Origin: JANNWF01 sp052390415
Lineage (GTDB): Bacteria > Pseudomonadota > Gammaproteobacteria > Xanthomonadales > Xanthomonadaceae
Direction of reading: 5' to 3'
NCBI GenBank assembly: GCA_052390415.1
Contig: JBQTGY010000179.1
Span: forward strand, 1 to 18,677
DNA length: 18,677 bases
The stretch's first letter is position 1. Each line of letters starts with the position of its first letter. The notes below the pieces were generated by a model. The model was not told where the DNA came from, ran no database searches, and worked only from the letters and a program-made list of their open reading frames with translations. Below, piece by piece: positions 6,814 to 14,424 of the stretch. Both the position numbers and the translations under genes were made by a program.

Positions 6814-8184
6814 ATGTCAGATCATGCGCTCACTGCCCTTTCGTCGATTGACGGCCGCTATGCGGGCAAAGTCGATTCGCTGCGACCGATCCTCTCGGAA
6901 TTTGGATTGATCCGGGCACGGGTGCGCATCGAAGTCGAGTGGCTGCAGGCGTTGGCCGCCGATCCGGGGATCGTTGAACTGCCGCCCTTCAGCACGGATG
7001 CGCAAGCGCGTCTGCGAGCCTTGGTGGCGAGTTTCTCGGTCGCTGACGCCGCACAGGTAAAAACCATCGAGCGCAATACCAATCACGATGTGAAGGCGGT
7101 CGAGTACTTCATCAAGCAGCGCCTCGCCGATGACGCCGAATTGGCACCGGCGTTGGAGTTCGTGCACTTCGCTTGCACCTCGGAAGACATCAACAACCTG
7201 AGTTATGCCTTGTTGCTCGACGAGGCTCGCAGCAGCGTGTTGCTGCCCTGCTTGCAACGACTGGACCTGGCCTTGACCGCGATGGCGACGCAGTACGCCA
7301 GCCTGCCCATGCTGTCACGCACCCACGGCCAGACTGCTTCGCCGACGACAGTCGGCAAGGAAGTCGCCAACGTGATCGCGCGTCTGCGTCGACAGGGCGA
7401 GCAGTTTCGTGGCGTCGCACTGAGCGGCAAGATCAACGGCGCGGTCGGCAACTACAACGCGCATGTCATCAGCTACCCGGAAATCGATTGGCCGGCACTC
7501 TCGCAAAGGGTGGTGGAATCGCTGGGCCTGCCGTTCAATGCTTACACCACGCAGATCGAACCACATGACAGCGTTGCCGAGCTTTGCGATGCACAACGAC
7601 GCATCAACACGATCTTGATCGATTGGTGCCGCGACGTTTGGGGTTATGTCTCGCTGGGTTATTTCAAACAGTCGGTGCAGGCTGGCGAAGTCGGCTCATC
7701 GACCATGCCGCACAAGGTCAACCCCATCGATTTCGAGAATGCCGAAGGCAACTTCGGCATTGCGAACGCACTGCTTGCCCACTTCGCCGAAAAGTTGCCC
7801 ATCAGTCGCTGGCAACGTGACTTGACCGATTCGACGGTTCTGCGCGCGTTAGGCACGGCGTTTGGCCACACGCTGGTGGCGTTGGAGTCGTTGCTGCGCG
7901 GCTTGAGCAAACTCACCGCCAACGAGGCGCGACTCGCAGAGGACCTGGATCAGGCGTGGGAAGTATTGGCGGAAGCCGTGCAGACGGTGATGCGGCGTTA
8001 CGGCTTGCCTGAGCCTTATGAGCAGTTGAAGGCGCTGACGCGAGGCCAGGGAATTACCCAAGGAACCTTGCGCGCGTTCATCAATGAACTTGATCTGCCA
8101 CTGGAGGCACGTGAACGTCTGCTCGCGCTGACGCCGGCGGGTTACACAGGCCTGGCGGAGCGGCTCGCGCGCGAATTGGCGTAG
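6814..8184 (+). CDS. purB: Adenylosuccinate lyase
   Basis: PurB catalyses two fumarate-releasing steps of purine synthesis: SAICAR to AICAR, and adenylosuccinate to AMP. The 456-residue length equals that of E. coli PurB. Key segments are TSEDINNLSY (122-131), SRTHGQTASPTT (168-179, with catalytic His171) and GSSTMPHKVNP (294-304, with Ser295); these two positions agree with the E. coli active-site numbering. The start gives MSDHALTALSSIDGRYAGKV, the usual beginning of the gammaproteobacterial enzyme. No strong Shine-Dalgarno sequence precedes it, and an in-frame ATG at 6796 is a weaker alternative. It is divergent from fumC, a member of the same enzyme superfamily. Its 3' end faces the oxidoreductase operon across the 8195-8276 inverted repeat. 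Confidence 0.96.
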   Translation: MSDHALTALSSIDGRYAGKVDSLRPILSEFGLIRARVRIEVEWLQALAADPGIVELPPFSTDAQARLRALVASFSVADAAQVKTIERNTNHDVKAVEYFIKQRLADDAELAPALEFVHFACTSEDINNLSYALLLDEARSSVLLPCLQRLDLALTAMATQYASLPMLSRTHGQTASPTTVGKEVANVIARLRRQGEQFRGVALSGKINGAVGNYNAHVISYPEIDWPALSQRVVESLGLPFNAYTTQIEPHDSVAELCDAQRRINTILIDWCRDVWGYVSLGYFKQSVQAGEVGSSTMPHKVNPIDFENAEGNFGIANALLAHFAEKLPISRWQRDLTDSTVLRALGTAFGHTLVALESLLRGLSKLTANEARLAEDLDQAWEVLAEAVQTVMRRYGLPEPYEQLKALTRGQGITQGTLRAFINELDLPLEARERLLALTPAGYTGLAERLARELA

Positions 8185-8194
8185 CCGGGTATGC

Positions 8195-8276
8195 GTAGGG
8201 CGGGTCTTGACCCGCCGCTTGCACACGCGGGCGAACGCGCGCCGACCAGGACTCGGCGGGTCAAGACCCGCCCTAC
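8195..8276. repeat. Large inverted repeat between convergent operons
   Basis: Two perfect 22-base arms (8195-8216 and 8255-8276) are reverse complements, separated by 38 bases. Each arm also holds its own nested palindrome, GGCGGGTC-TT-GACCCGCC, so either one 22-base-pair hairpin or two 8-base-pair hairpins can form. It lies exactly between the purB stop and the stop of the minus-strand oxidoreductase operon, where it could block transcription from both sides although neither side has a U-tract. It resembles dispersed REP/MITE-like intergenic repeats of GC-rich proteobacteria. Confidence 0.8.
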
Positions 8277-8294
8277 ACAACCGCAATATCTGCC

Positions 8295-9350
8295 TTATCG
8301 CAAGCGCGCGTTGATCTTCGCCAACGCATCGGCGCCAGGACATAACTCGCTTGCACCAAGTCGATTGAGCGGTGTCGTCACGGTGTTCAGATTTTCGTGC
8401 AGATCCACCGCCGCCGGATCGACGAACAACAACCCGGTCACCACCTCACCCCGCGAGGCATGACGCTGAATGTAGTTCATCGCGGCGATGCGGTCGGTTG
8501 GGTTGTAGTGGGTGTCGAGCTTGTGCAGGCGCAGCACGCTGCCGTCATGCTGGGTTACCTCGGTCATTGCTCCCGGTTCGTAGTCGACACGAATCTCGCT
8601 ACGCGTAGGGATCACGTCCAGACGATTTACCGCGTCGTTGTGCTCACGCACAGAGGCGTAACTCTTGGTGCTGCCGTCGTGATTGTTGTATGCCACGCAA
8701 GGGCTGTTCACATCGATGAAGGCAGCGCCGCGATGGGCGATCGCACCCTTGATCAGTGGCACCAACTGGGTCTTGTCACCCGAGAATCCGCGACCGACGT
8801 AACTCGCCCCCAGTTGCAACGCCAACGCGACCAGATCCAACGGGCTGTCGGTATTGGCCACTCCTTTCTTGGACATCGAGCCTTGGTCGGCGGTCGCCGA
8901 AAACTGGCCCTTGGTCAATCCGTACACACCATTGTTTTCGACGATGTAGACCATGTTCACGCCGCGCCGAATCGCGTGCACGAACTGACCAATGCCGATC
9001 GACGCCGAGTCGCCATCGCCGGACACACCGAGGTAAAGCAGTTCGCGATTGGCCAGATTGGCACCCGTCAGCACCGACGGCATGCGCCCGTGCACGGTGT
9101 TGAATCCGTGTGAGGGCCCAAGAAAATAGTCCGGTGTCTTCGAGCTGCAGCCGATGCCGGACAACTTGGCAACTCGATGCGGTTCGATGTCCAGTTCCCA
9201 GCAGGCCTGGATGATGGCGGCCGAGATCGAGTCATGACCACAGCCCGCGCACAGCGTCGAAATCTTGCCTTCGTAGTCACGCCGCGTGTAACCCAAGGCG
9301 TTGCGCGGCAAGGTCGGGTGATGCAATTTTGGCTTGCTGATGTAGGTCAT
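8295..9350 (-). CDS. korB: 2-oxoacid (2-oxoglutarate):acceptor oxidoreductase, beta subunit
   Basis: This 351-residue protein is the thiamine-diphosphate-binding beta subunit of a CoA-dependent 2-oxoacid oxidoreductase. The ThDP motif runs from GDGD (111-114) to ENN (138-140). Cys34 and Cys37 (LCAGCGH), Cys68 (GIGCSSK) and Cys218 (NSPCVAYNNH) are placed as the four ligands of a [4Fe-4S] cluster. The segment VYGLTKGQFSAT resembles 2-oxoglutarate-type enzymes, so the likely reaction is 2-oxoglutarate + CoA to succinyl-CoA + CO2 with low-potential electrons released; pyruvate or another 2-oxoacid cannot be excluded. Its ATG overlaps the stop of the alpha gene as ATGA, and AGGAG (plus coordinates 9359-9363) lies eight bases upstream, indicating translational coupling and a paired complex. 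It is the last gene of the operon. Confidence 0.92.
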   Translation of the reverse strand: MTYISKPKLHHPTLPRNALGYTRRDYEGKISTLCAGCGHDSISAAIIQACWELDIEPHRVAKLSGIGCSSKTPDYFLGPSHGFNTVHGRMPSVLTGANLANRELLYLGVSGDGDSASIGIGQFVHAIRRGVNMVYIVENNGVYGLTKGQFSATADQGSMSKKGVANTDSPLDLVALALQLGASYVGRGFSGDKTQLVPLIKGAIAHRGAAFIDVNSPCVAYNNHDGSTKSYASVREHNDAVNRLDVIPTRSEIRVDYEPGAMTEVTQHDGSVLRLHKLDTHYNPTDRIAAMNYIQRHASRGEVVTGLLFVDPAAVDLHENLNTVTTPLNRLGASELCPGADALAKINARLR

Positions 9351-11224
9351 GCGACGCGCTCCTTGCGACCGTCCGCCTTGCCCTGTTCTGCCAAGCGCGC
9401 ATCGGCGGAGCGCTCATCGGCCAACCCCAAGCGCGCGCGAATGGTGCTGACGATGAAGCGCGCGGTGATGGGTGTGCCATCAAAATGAAGCACCGGCTCC
9501 AGGCGCTTCGGATCAAGCTCGAACTCGTTGACCAGCAGCGAGCGCAACTGCGCGTCGCGATTCTGTTCGACCACGAATAGCCGCTCATGCCGATCAATGA
9601 ATTCGCGGATCGAATCGGGAAACGGCAGCGCGCGAATGCGCAAACAATCGATTGCCATGCCGCGCGAGGCGAGGTCGGCCGCGGCCTCGTCCATCGCCGG
9701 CGCGGTCGAACCGATATAGATGACCCCGACTGCCGACGCTGGCTCGTTACTGTTGACAAGTGGCACTGGCACCAGACCCTTGGCGGTTTCCCACTTCCGC
9801 AGCAAACGCTGCATGTTGTAGATGTAGTCCGCCCCGCGCTCCGAATAACGCGCATAGGCGTCGCGCGAAGTGCCACGCGTGAAGTAACTGCCCTTGCTCG
9901 GATGGGTCGCCGGCAAGGATCGCCACGGAATGCCGTCGCCATCGACGTCGTTGTAGCGCCCGAAGTCGGCACCTGCGTCGAGTTGTTCGGCGCTCATGAC
10001 CTTGCCGCGATCCAGCACGCGTGAGGCATCCCAATGCAAGGGTGCGCACAACCGCTGATTCATGCCGATGTCGAGATCCGACATCACGAACACGGGTGTC
10101 TGCAAGCGATCTGCAAGATCCAGCGCGGCCGCCGCAAACTGGAAGCACTCATTGGGGTCCGCCGGAAACAGCAGCACGTGTTTGGTGTCGCCATGCGAAG
10201 CGTAGGCGCAGGCCAGCAGGTCAGATTGCTGGGTTCGCGTGGGCATGCCGGTGCTCGGCCCACCCCGTTGCACATTGAGAATGGTGGCCGGGATTTCCGC
10301 GAAGTAAGCCAAACCAATGAACTCGTTCATCAACGAAATGCCCGGACCCGAGGTCGTGGTGAACGCACGTGCGCCGTTCCAGCCAGCGCCCACCACCATG
10401 CCGATTGAGGCAATTTCGTCTTCCGCCTGGATGATGGCGTAACGGTTTTCGCCGGAATCCGGGTCGACGCGGTAAGTCTGGCAATACTTCTGAAACGCCT
10501 CGGCCAATGAACTCGATGGCGTGATCGGATACCAGGCGCATACCGTAGCACCGCCATACACGCAGCCCAGTGCCGCCGCCGCATTGCCTTCCATGAAGAT
10601 GCGATCTCCAACCGCATCGGCGCGCTGAACGCGCAGACCGATGCCTTCCGGCAACAGCGCACGCGCGTGATCGCGGCCCAGGTGCAAGGCTTTCACGTTG
10701 GCGTCGAGGAGTTTTTCCTTGCCGCGGTACTGCTCGGCAAACAGCTGTTCGATGACCGTCGAATCGATGCCCAGCAGATGCGAAAGCACACCGACATAGA
10801 CGATGTTCTTGAACAACTGCCGTTGCCGCGGATCGCTCCAGGCGACATTGCAGATGCGCGTCAGCGGCACGCCGATGACGTTGATGTCGGGACGAAACAT
10901 GCTGGGTGGCAAAGCGCGGGTGCTGTCATAGAGCAGATAACCGCCGGGCTCGATTTCCTTGATGTCGGCGTCCCAGGTTTGCGGGTTCATTGCCACCATC
11001 AGATCCACACCACCGCGTCGACCCAACCAACCGGCTTCGGTCACCCGCACTTCGTACCAGGTCGGCAGGCCTTGGATGTTGCTGGGGAAAATATTGCGAG
11101 GGCTGACCGGCACGCCCATGCGCAAGATCGCCTTGGCGAACAGCTCATTGGCCGAGGCCGAGCCCGAGCCATTGACGTTGGCGAACTTGACGACGAAGTC
11201 GTTGCTGGCAGCGATGGGCGTCAT
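9347..11224 (-). CDS. korA: 2-oxoacid (2-oxoglutarate):acceptor oxidoreductase, fused gamma-alpha subunit
   Basis: The 625-residue protein is a gamma-alpha fusion. Residues about 8-190 are the gamma domain, starting at FANVNGSGSASANELF. Residues about 212-600 are the alpha domain, with YPITPSSS (232-239), TTTSGPGISLMNE (289-301) and QRGGPSTGMPTRTQQSDL (319-336), all typical of this superfamily. The size and domain order match the two-subunit alpha/beta enzymes known as KorAB in mycobacteria and some proteobacteria. With the beta subunit it should bind CoA and the 2-oxoacid. The start MTPIAASNDF has AGGGGG (plus coordinates 11229-11234) four bases upstream, and its ATG overlaps the stop of the preceding flavoprotein gene as ATGA. 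An upstream in-frame start at 11329 would overlap that gene by about 100 bases and is rejected. The C-terminal tail is charged and probably disordered. Confidence 0.93.
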   Translation of the reverse strand: MTPIAASNDFVVKFANVNGSGSASANELFAKAILRMGVPVSPRNIFPSNIQGLPTWYEVRVTEAGWLGRRGGVDLMVAMNPQTWDADIKEIEPGGYLLYDSTRALPPSMFRPDINVIGVPLTRICNVAWSDPRQRQLFKNIVYVGVLSHLLGIDSTVIEQLFAEQYRGKEKLLDANVKALHLGRDHARALLPEGIGLRVQRADAVGDRIFMEGNAAAALGCVYGGATVCAWYPITPSSSLAEAFQKYCQTYRVDPDSGENRYAIIQAEDEIASIGMVVGAGWNGARAFTTTSGPGISLMNEFIGLAYFAEIPATILNVQRGGPSTGMPTRTQQSDLLACAYASHGDTKHVLLFPADPNECFQFAAAALDLADRLQTPVFVMSDLDIGMNQRLCAPLHWDASRVLDRGKVMSAEQLDAGADFGRYNDVDGDGIPWRSLPATHPSKGSYFTRGTSRDAYARYSERGADYIYNMQRLLRKWETAKGLVPVPLVNSNEPASAVGVIYIGSTAPAMDEAAADLASRGMAIDCLRIRALPFPDSIREFIDRHERLFVVEQNRDAQLRSLLVNEFELDPKRLEPVLHFDGTPITARFIVSTIRARLGLADERSADARLAEQGKADGRKERVA

Positions 11225-13044
11225 GCGGCCCCCTGTGTCGACGACGGCGTTTCGCATTTCGCGGCATGTGTCATGTTCAGCAAGAATTTCTGCATGTCCC
11301 AGGCGCCCGTTGGGCAGCGCTCGGCACATAGCCCGCAGTGCAAACAGACGTCCTCGTCCTTGACCATTACGCGCCCGGTCTTGAGCAAATCGGACACATA
11401 CAAATCCTGAGTCAAATTCAGGGCCGGCGCGGTCAACTTGCCGCGCAACTCCGTCTCTTCGGCATTGCCGACGAAACTGATGCAGTCCATTGGACAGATG
11501 TCAACGCAGGCATCACATTCGATGCACTTGTCGCGCATGAACACGGTTTGCACATCGCAGTTCAGGCAACGCTGGGTTTCCTTCCACGCCGTGGCCAGAT
11601 CAAATCCCAGCTCCACTTCCAGCTTGATCGACGACAAGGCTTTCTCTGACGCCATCAGCGGCACTACAAAGCGCGCCTGCTCCGAAACGTCGTTGTCGTA
11701 ACTCCATTCGTGGATGCCCATCTTCTGCGAGGCCAAGGTAACGCCCGGCGCGGGCCGCTCACGAATATCGCCTCCGCTCAATTGGGCATGAATCGACAGC
11801 GCCGCTTCGTGGCCATGCGCAACCGCCCAGATGATGTTCTTGGGTCCGAATGCCGCATCGCCGCCAAAAAACACATTGGGGTGAGTGGATCGAAAGGTCA
11901 GCTTGTCGACGACGGGCATGCTCCACTCGTCGAACTCAATGCCGGCATCGCGCTCGATCCACGGAAAGGCATTTTCCTGACCGATCGCCAGCAACACCTC
12001 ATCGCAGGCATGAAATTCGTCCGGTTCGCCTGACGGAACCAGCGTGCGTCGGCCACGCGCGTCCAGCACCGGCGTGACCCGCTGAAAGCTCATGCCTACC
12101 AACCGGCCATGCTCATGATGAAACGCCAACGGCACCCGGTAATCCAGAATCGGGATGCCTTCGTGCATCGCGTCTTCTTTTTCCCAGGGGCTGGCGCGCA
12201 TTTCGGCGAAGCCCGAGCGAACGATGACTTTCACTTCCGTGCCGCCCAAGCGCCGCGCCGAACGACAACAATCCATCGCGGTGTTGCCGCCGCCCAATAC
12301 CAGCACGCGTTTGCCGACCTGCTTGACGTGCTCGAAATAGACCGATGCCAGCCAGTCGATGCCGATGTGCACATTGGCCGCACATTCGGCGCGACCCGGC
12401 ACATCCAGATCGCGACCGCGTGGCGCACCACTGCCCACGAACACGGCGTCATAGCCTTCCGAGAGCAGTTGCTTCATCGAACCGATCAAACGCCCGCCGA
12501 CGAACTCGACGCCCAGGTCCAGCACGTAGCCCACTTCTTCGTCGATGACAGTTTCCGGCAAGCGAAAGCGCGGCACCTGGGTGCGCATGAAGCCGCCGGC
12601 CTTGGGGTCCTTGTCAAACACGGTGATCGAATAACCCAGCGGCGCCAGATCACGCGCCACCGTGAGCGACGAGGGACCTGCGCCGACGCAGGCGACGCGC
12701 TTGCCATTCTTGGTCGAGGCCTGCGTCGGCATGCGCGCGCGAACGTCGCCCTTGTTGTCGGCAGCGACCCGCTTCAAGCGACATATCGCCACCGGCTCGG
12801 CGCTTGTTCCCGCTTCCTCCTCCACACGGCCACGTCGGCACGCGGGTTCGCACGGTCGATCACAGGTGCGACCGAGAATTCCGGGGAAGACATTGCTCTT
12901 CCAATTGACCATGTAGGCATCGTCGAACCTGCCCGCCGCAATCATGCGGATGTATTCGGGCACCGGCGTGTGCGCCGGACAGGCCCACTGGCAATCCACC
13001 ACCTTGTGGAAATAATCCGGATTGGCACTATCGGTTGCTCGCAC
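11221..13044 (-). CDS. GltD-like NAD(P)-dependent flavoprotein with double [4Fe-4S] ferredoxin tail
   Basis: The 607-residue protein combines three parts. The N-terminal Fer4_20-type domain has cysteines at 18, 22, 61, 65 and 69 (CQWACPAH; CDRPCEPAC). The FAD/NAD(P) module resembles the glutamate synthase small subunit: FAD loop GAGPSS near 121-126, NAD(P) loop LGGGNTAMDC at 250-259, and FFGGDAAFGP near 392-401. The C-terminus holds two classical ferredoxin motifs, C507/C510/C513/C517-P and C567/C570/C573/C577-P, plus an extra CLNC at 493-496. No glutamate synthase large subunit is nearby. It is the first gene of the oxidoreductase operon, overlapping korA by four bases. The likely role is therefore electron transfer between the KorAB cluster and NAD(P), direction unknown. 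Start: a GTG at 13044-13042 with AGGAG six bases upstream. Confidence 0.9.
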   Translation of the reverse strand: MRATDSANPDYFHKVVDCQWACPAHTPVPEYIRMIAAGRFDDAYMVNWKSNVFPGILGRTCDRPCEPACRRGRVEEEAGTSAEPVAICRLKRVAADNKGDVRARMPTQASTKNGKRVACVGAGPSSLTVARDLAPLGYSITVFDKDPKAGGFMRTQVPRFRLPETVIDEEVGYVLDLGVEFVGGRLIGSMKQLLSEGYDAVFVGSGAPRGRDLDVPGRAECAANVHIGIDWLASVYFEHVKQVGKRVLVLGGGNTAMDCCRSARRLGGTEVKVIVRSGFAEMRASPWEKEDAMHEGIPILDYRVPLAFHHEHGRLVGMSFQRVTPVLDARGRRTLVPSGEPDEFHACDEVLLAIGQENAFPWIERDAGIEFDEWSMPVVDKLTFRSTHPNVFFGGDAAFGPKNIIWAVAHGHEAALSIHAQLSGGDIRERPAPGVTLASQKMGIHEWSYDNDVSEQARFVVPLMASEKALSSIKLEVELGFDLATAWKETQRCLNCDVQTVFMRDKCIECDACVDICPMDCISFVGNAEETELRGKLTAPALNLTQDLYVSDLLKTGRVMVKDEDVCLHCGLCAERCPTGAWDMQKFLLNMTHAAKCETPSSTQGAA

Positions 13045-13050
13045 TCCACA

Positions 13051-13055
13051 CTCCT
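13051..13055 (-). promoter_or_regulatory. Ribosome binding site deciding a GTG start
   Basis: CTCCT on the plus strand reads AGGAG on the minus strand, six bases before the GTG at 13044-13042. It supports GTG as the true start of the flavoprotein gene, since no ATG in that frame is as well placed. Confidence 0.7.
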
Positions 13056-13094
13056 GATCGGCACGCCTTGGCTGAAGCTCGCACCCAATGCGTA

Positions 13095-13106
13095 TTGAGC
13101 GCTCAA
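13095..13106. promoter_or_regulatory. Perfect 12-base palindrome upstream of the oxidoreductase operon
   Basis: TTGAGCGCTCAA is a perfect palindrome 50 bases upstream of the GTG start of the minus-strand operon, in the 198-base region it shares with roxA. The position suits an operator. It is not an FNR or CRP site: its TTGA and TCAA halves are four bases apart, while FNR-type boxes have six. I found no convincing -10/-35 pair on either strand in this region. Confidence 0.35.
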
Positions 13107-13242
13107 CAGCCTGAATGAGTCGCGGCGAATTCTAGCGCCGACTTTGAAGTAGATCGTTGCGCACTGCGGCGTGATTTGTCGGGTCCGCTTGAACTAGCGA
13201 TTAAACTTCGCGAATGACTTTCTGAAGTGAAGCCGTATCCGA

Positions 13243-14421
13243 ATGCCAAGCATGGTCGTCAATGCCAGCCCTGCCCTTCCCTTGGGCATGCCGAGCGCAC
13301 ACTTTCTGCGCGACTATTGGCAGAAGCGACCCTTGTTGATTCGCGGCGCGATGGCTGGTTTCACCTGTCCGCTGACCCCGGAAGATCTGGCCGGCCTGGC
13401 CTGCGAAGAATTGGCGCTTTCACGGTTGGTCCAATACGACCGCGCGAGCGACCGTTGGTCGCTGCGACAAGGTCCGTTTGCCGAAGCCGACTTCCCCGGC
13501 TTGCCCACGCAGGATTGGACGCTGCTGGTGCAGGACGTCGACAAGTGGGACGCCGATGTCCGCCAACTGCTGCGTGAATTTGACTTCATCCCACGCTGGC
13601 GAATCGACGATGTGATGGTCAGTTTCGCCGCACGCGGCGGATCGGTGGGTGCGCATGTCGATCACTACGACGTGTTTCTGTTGCAGGGCCAAGGCACTCG
13701 GCGTTGGCAGATCGATGCGCGCAAACATCCCCCGCTTGCGTTTCGCGAAGATGTGGAACTGAAGCTGTTGCGCGAATTCAACCCCAGCGACGAGTGGCAG
13801 CTCGCACCGGGCGACATGCTGTATCTGCCTCCCGGCGTGCCGCACCACGGCGTCGCGATGGATGCCTGCCTCACGTTTTCCATCGGCATGCGGGCACCCG
13901 CAGCCGCCGAGTTGATCGGTGATTTGGCCGATCACTTGCTTGAAGCGCTGCCGGAATCAATGCGCTACAGCGATGCCGATCTCGCTTTACCCAACGACAC
14001 CCATGAGATTGATGCGGCGGCGCTTGCGCGGGTGCGCACGATGCTGGAAGCCAATCTCGCGTTGGATGACCGCATGCTGGCGACGTGGCTGGGCGGTTTC
14101 CTGACCCGCTACCGCAGCTCGGCGGAATCGTTTTCACCGCCCAAGGCACCCACTTCTGCTCAGGTAGACCGGGCACTTGCCAAGGGTGGCAGCCTCACCC
14201 AGCATCCCTTCGCGCGATTTGCCTGGGCGCGAAGCGGCCGCTTGGCGCGACTGTTTGCGCATGGTCAATCGTGGTCAATGCCGATTTCAGCGGCCAAGCG
14301 ACTCTGCCAGACAACACCAATTGTGACCGCAGACTATTTGCAGTTGCGTCGCCAAGCCGATACTGCACTGACCGACCTGCTGGCCGCTGGCCTGCTGGTG
14401 ATCCAACGCGGAGGGAGATAG
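13243..14421 (+). CDS. roxA: JmjC/cupin 2-oxoglutarate oxygenase, ribosomal protein L16 arginine hydroxylase-like
   Basis: The 392-residue protein matches the E. coli YcfD (RoxA) family, Fe(II)- and 2-oxoglutarate-dependent oxygenases that hydroxylate an arginine of ribosomal protein L16. The family is recognisable by YWQKRPLLIRGA (25-36), PRWRIDDVMVSF (117-128) and SVGAHVDHYDVFLLQGQG (134-151). The iron triad is His138, Asp140 and His201 (PPGVPHHG), equivalent to the HxD...H of YcfD. Residues about 225-392 are the helical C-terminal region of the family, roughly 20 residues longer overall than YcfD. The start is uncertain: ATG 13243 is the first and a second in-frame ATG lies at 13252; only weak GAAG/GTGAAG precedes. 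It is transcribed away from the oxidoreductase operon and is followed after three bases by a GNAT gene, evidently one operon. Its co-substrate is 2-oxoglutarate, the probable substrate of the neighbouring operon; I infer no functional link from this alone. Confidence 0.92.
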   Translation: MPSMVVNASPALPLGMPSAHFLRDYWQKRPLLIRGAMAGFTCPLTPEDLAGLACEELALSRLVQYDRASDRWSLRQGPFAEADFPGLPTQDWTLLVQDVDKWDADVRQLLREFDFIPRWRIDDVMVSFAARGGSVGAHVDHYDVFLLQGQGTRRWQIDARKHPPLAFREDVELKLLREFNPSDEWQLAPGDMLYLPPGVPHHGVAMDACLTFSIGMRAPAAAELIGDLADHLLEALPESMRYSDADLALPNDTHEIDAAALARVRTMLEANLALDDRMLATWLGGFLTRYRSSAESFSPPKAPTSAQVDRALAKGGSLTQHPFARFAWARSGRLARLFAHGQSWSMPISAAKRLCQTTPIVTADYLQLRRQADTALTDLLAAGLLVIQRGGR

Positions 14422-14424
14422 CGG

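Noticed and set aside
8397..9113. 238-codon plus-strand open frame opposite korB
   Set aside because: It is antisense to the ThDP-binding and cysteine-ligand region of korB; its His/Arg/Val-rich content is typical of a shadow frame.
12109..13098. 329-codon plus-strand open frame opposite the GltD-like gene
   Set aside because: It is a His/Arg-rich shadow of a confidently identified gene with FAD, NAD(P) and ferredoxin motifs on the other strand. It has no recognisable domain.
13095..13106. FNR box for oxygen control of the oxidoreductase operon
   Set aside because: FNR sites have TTGA and TCAA separated by six bases; here the separation is four. It is kept only as an unidentified palindrome.
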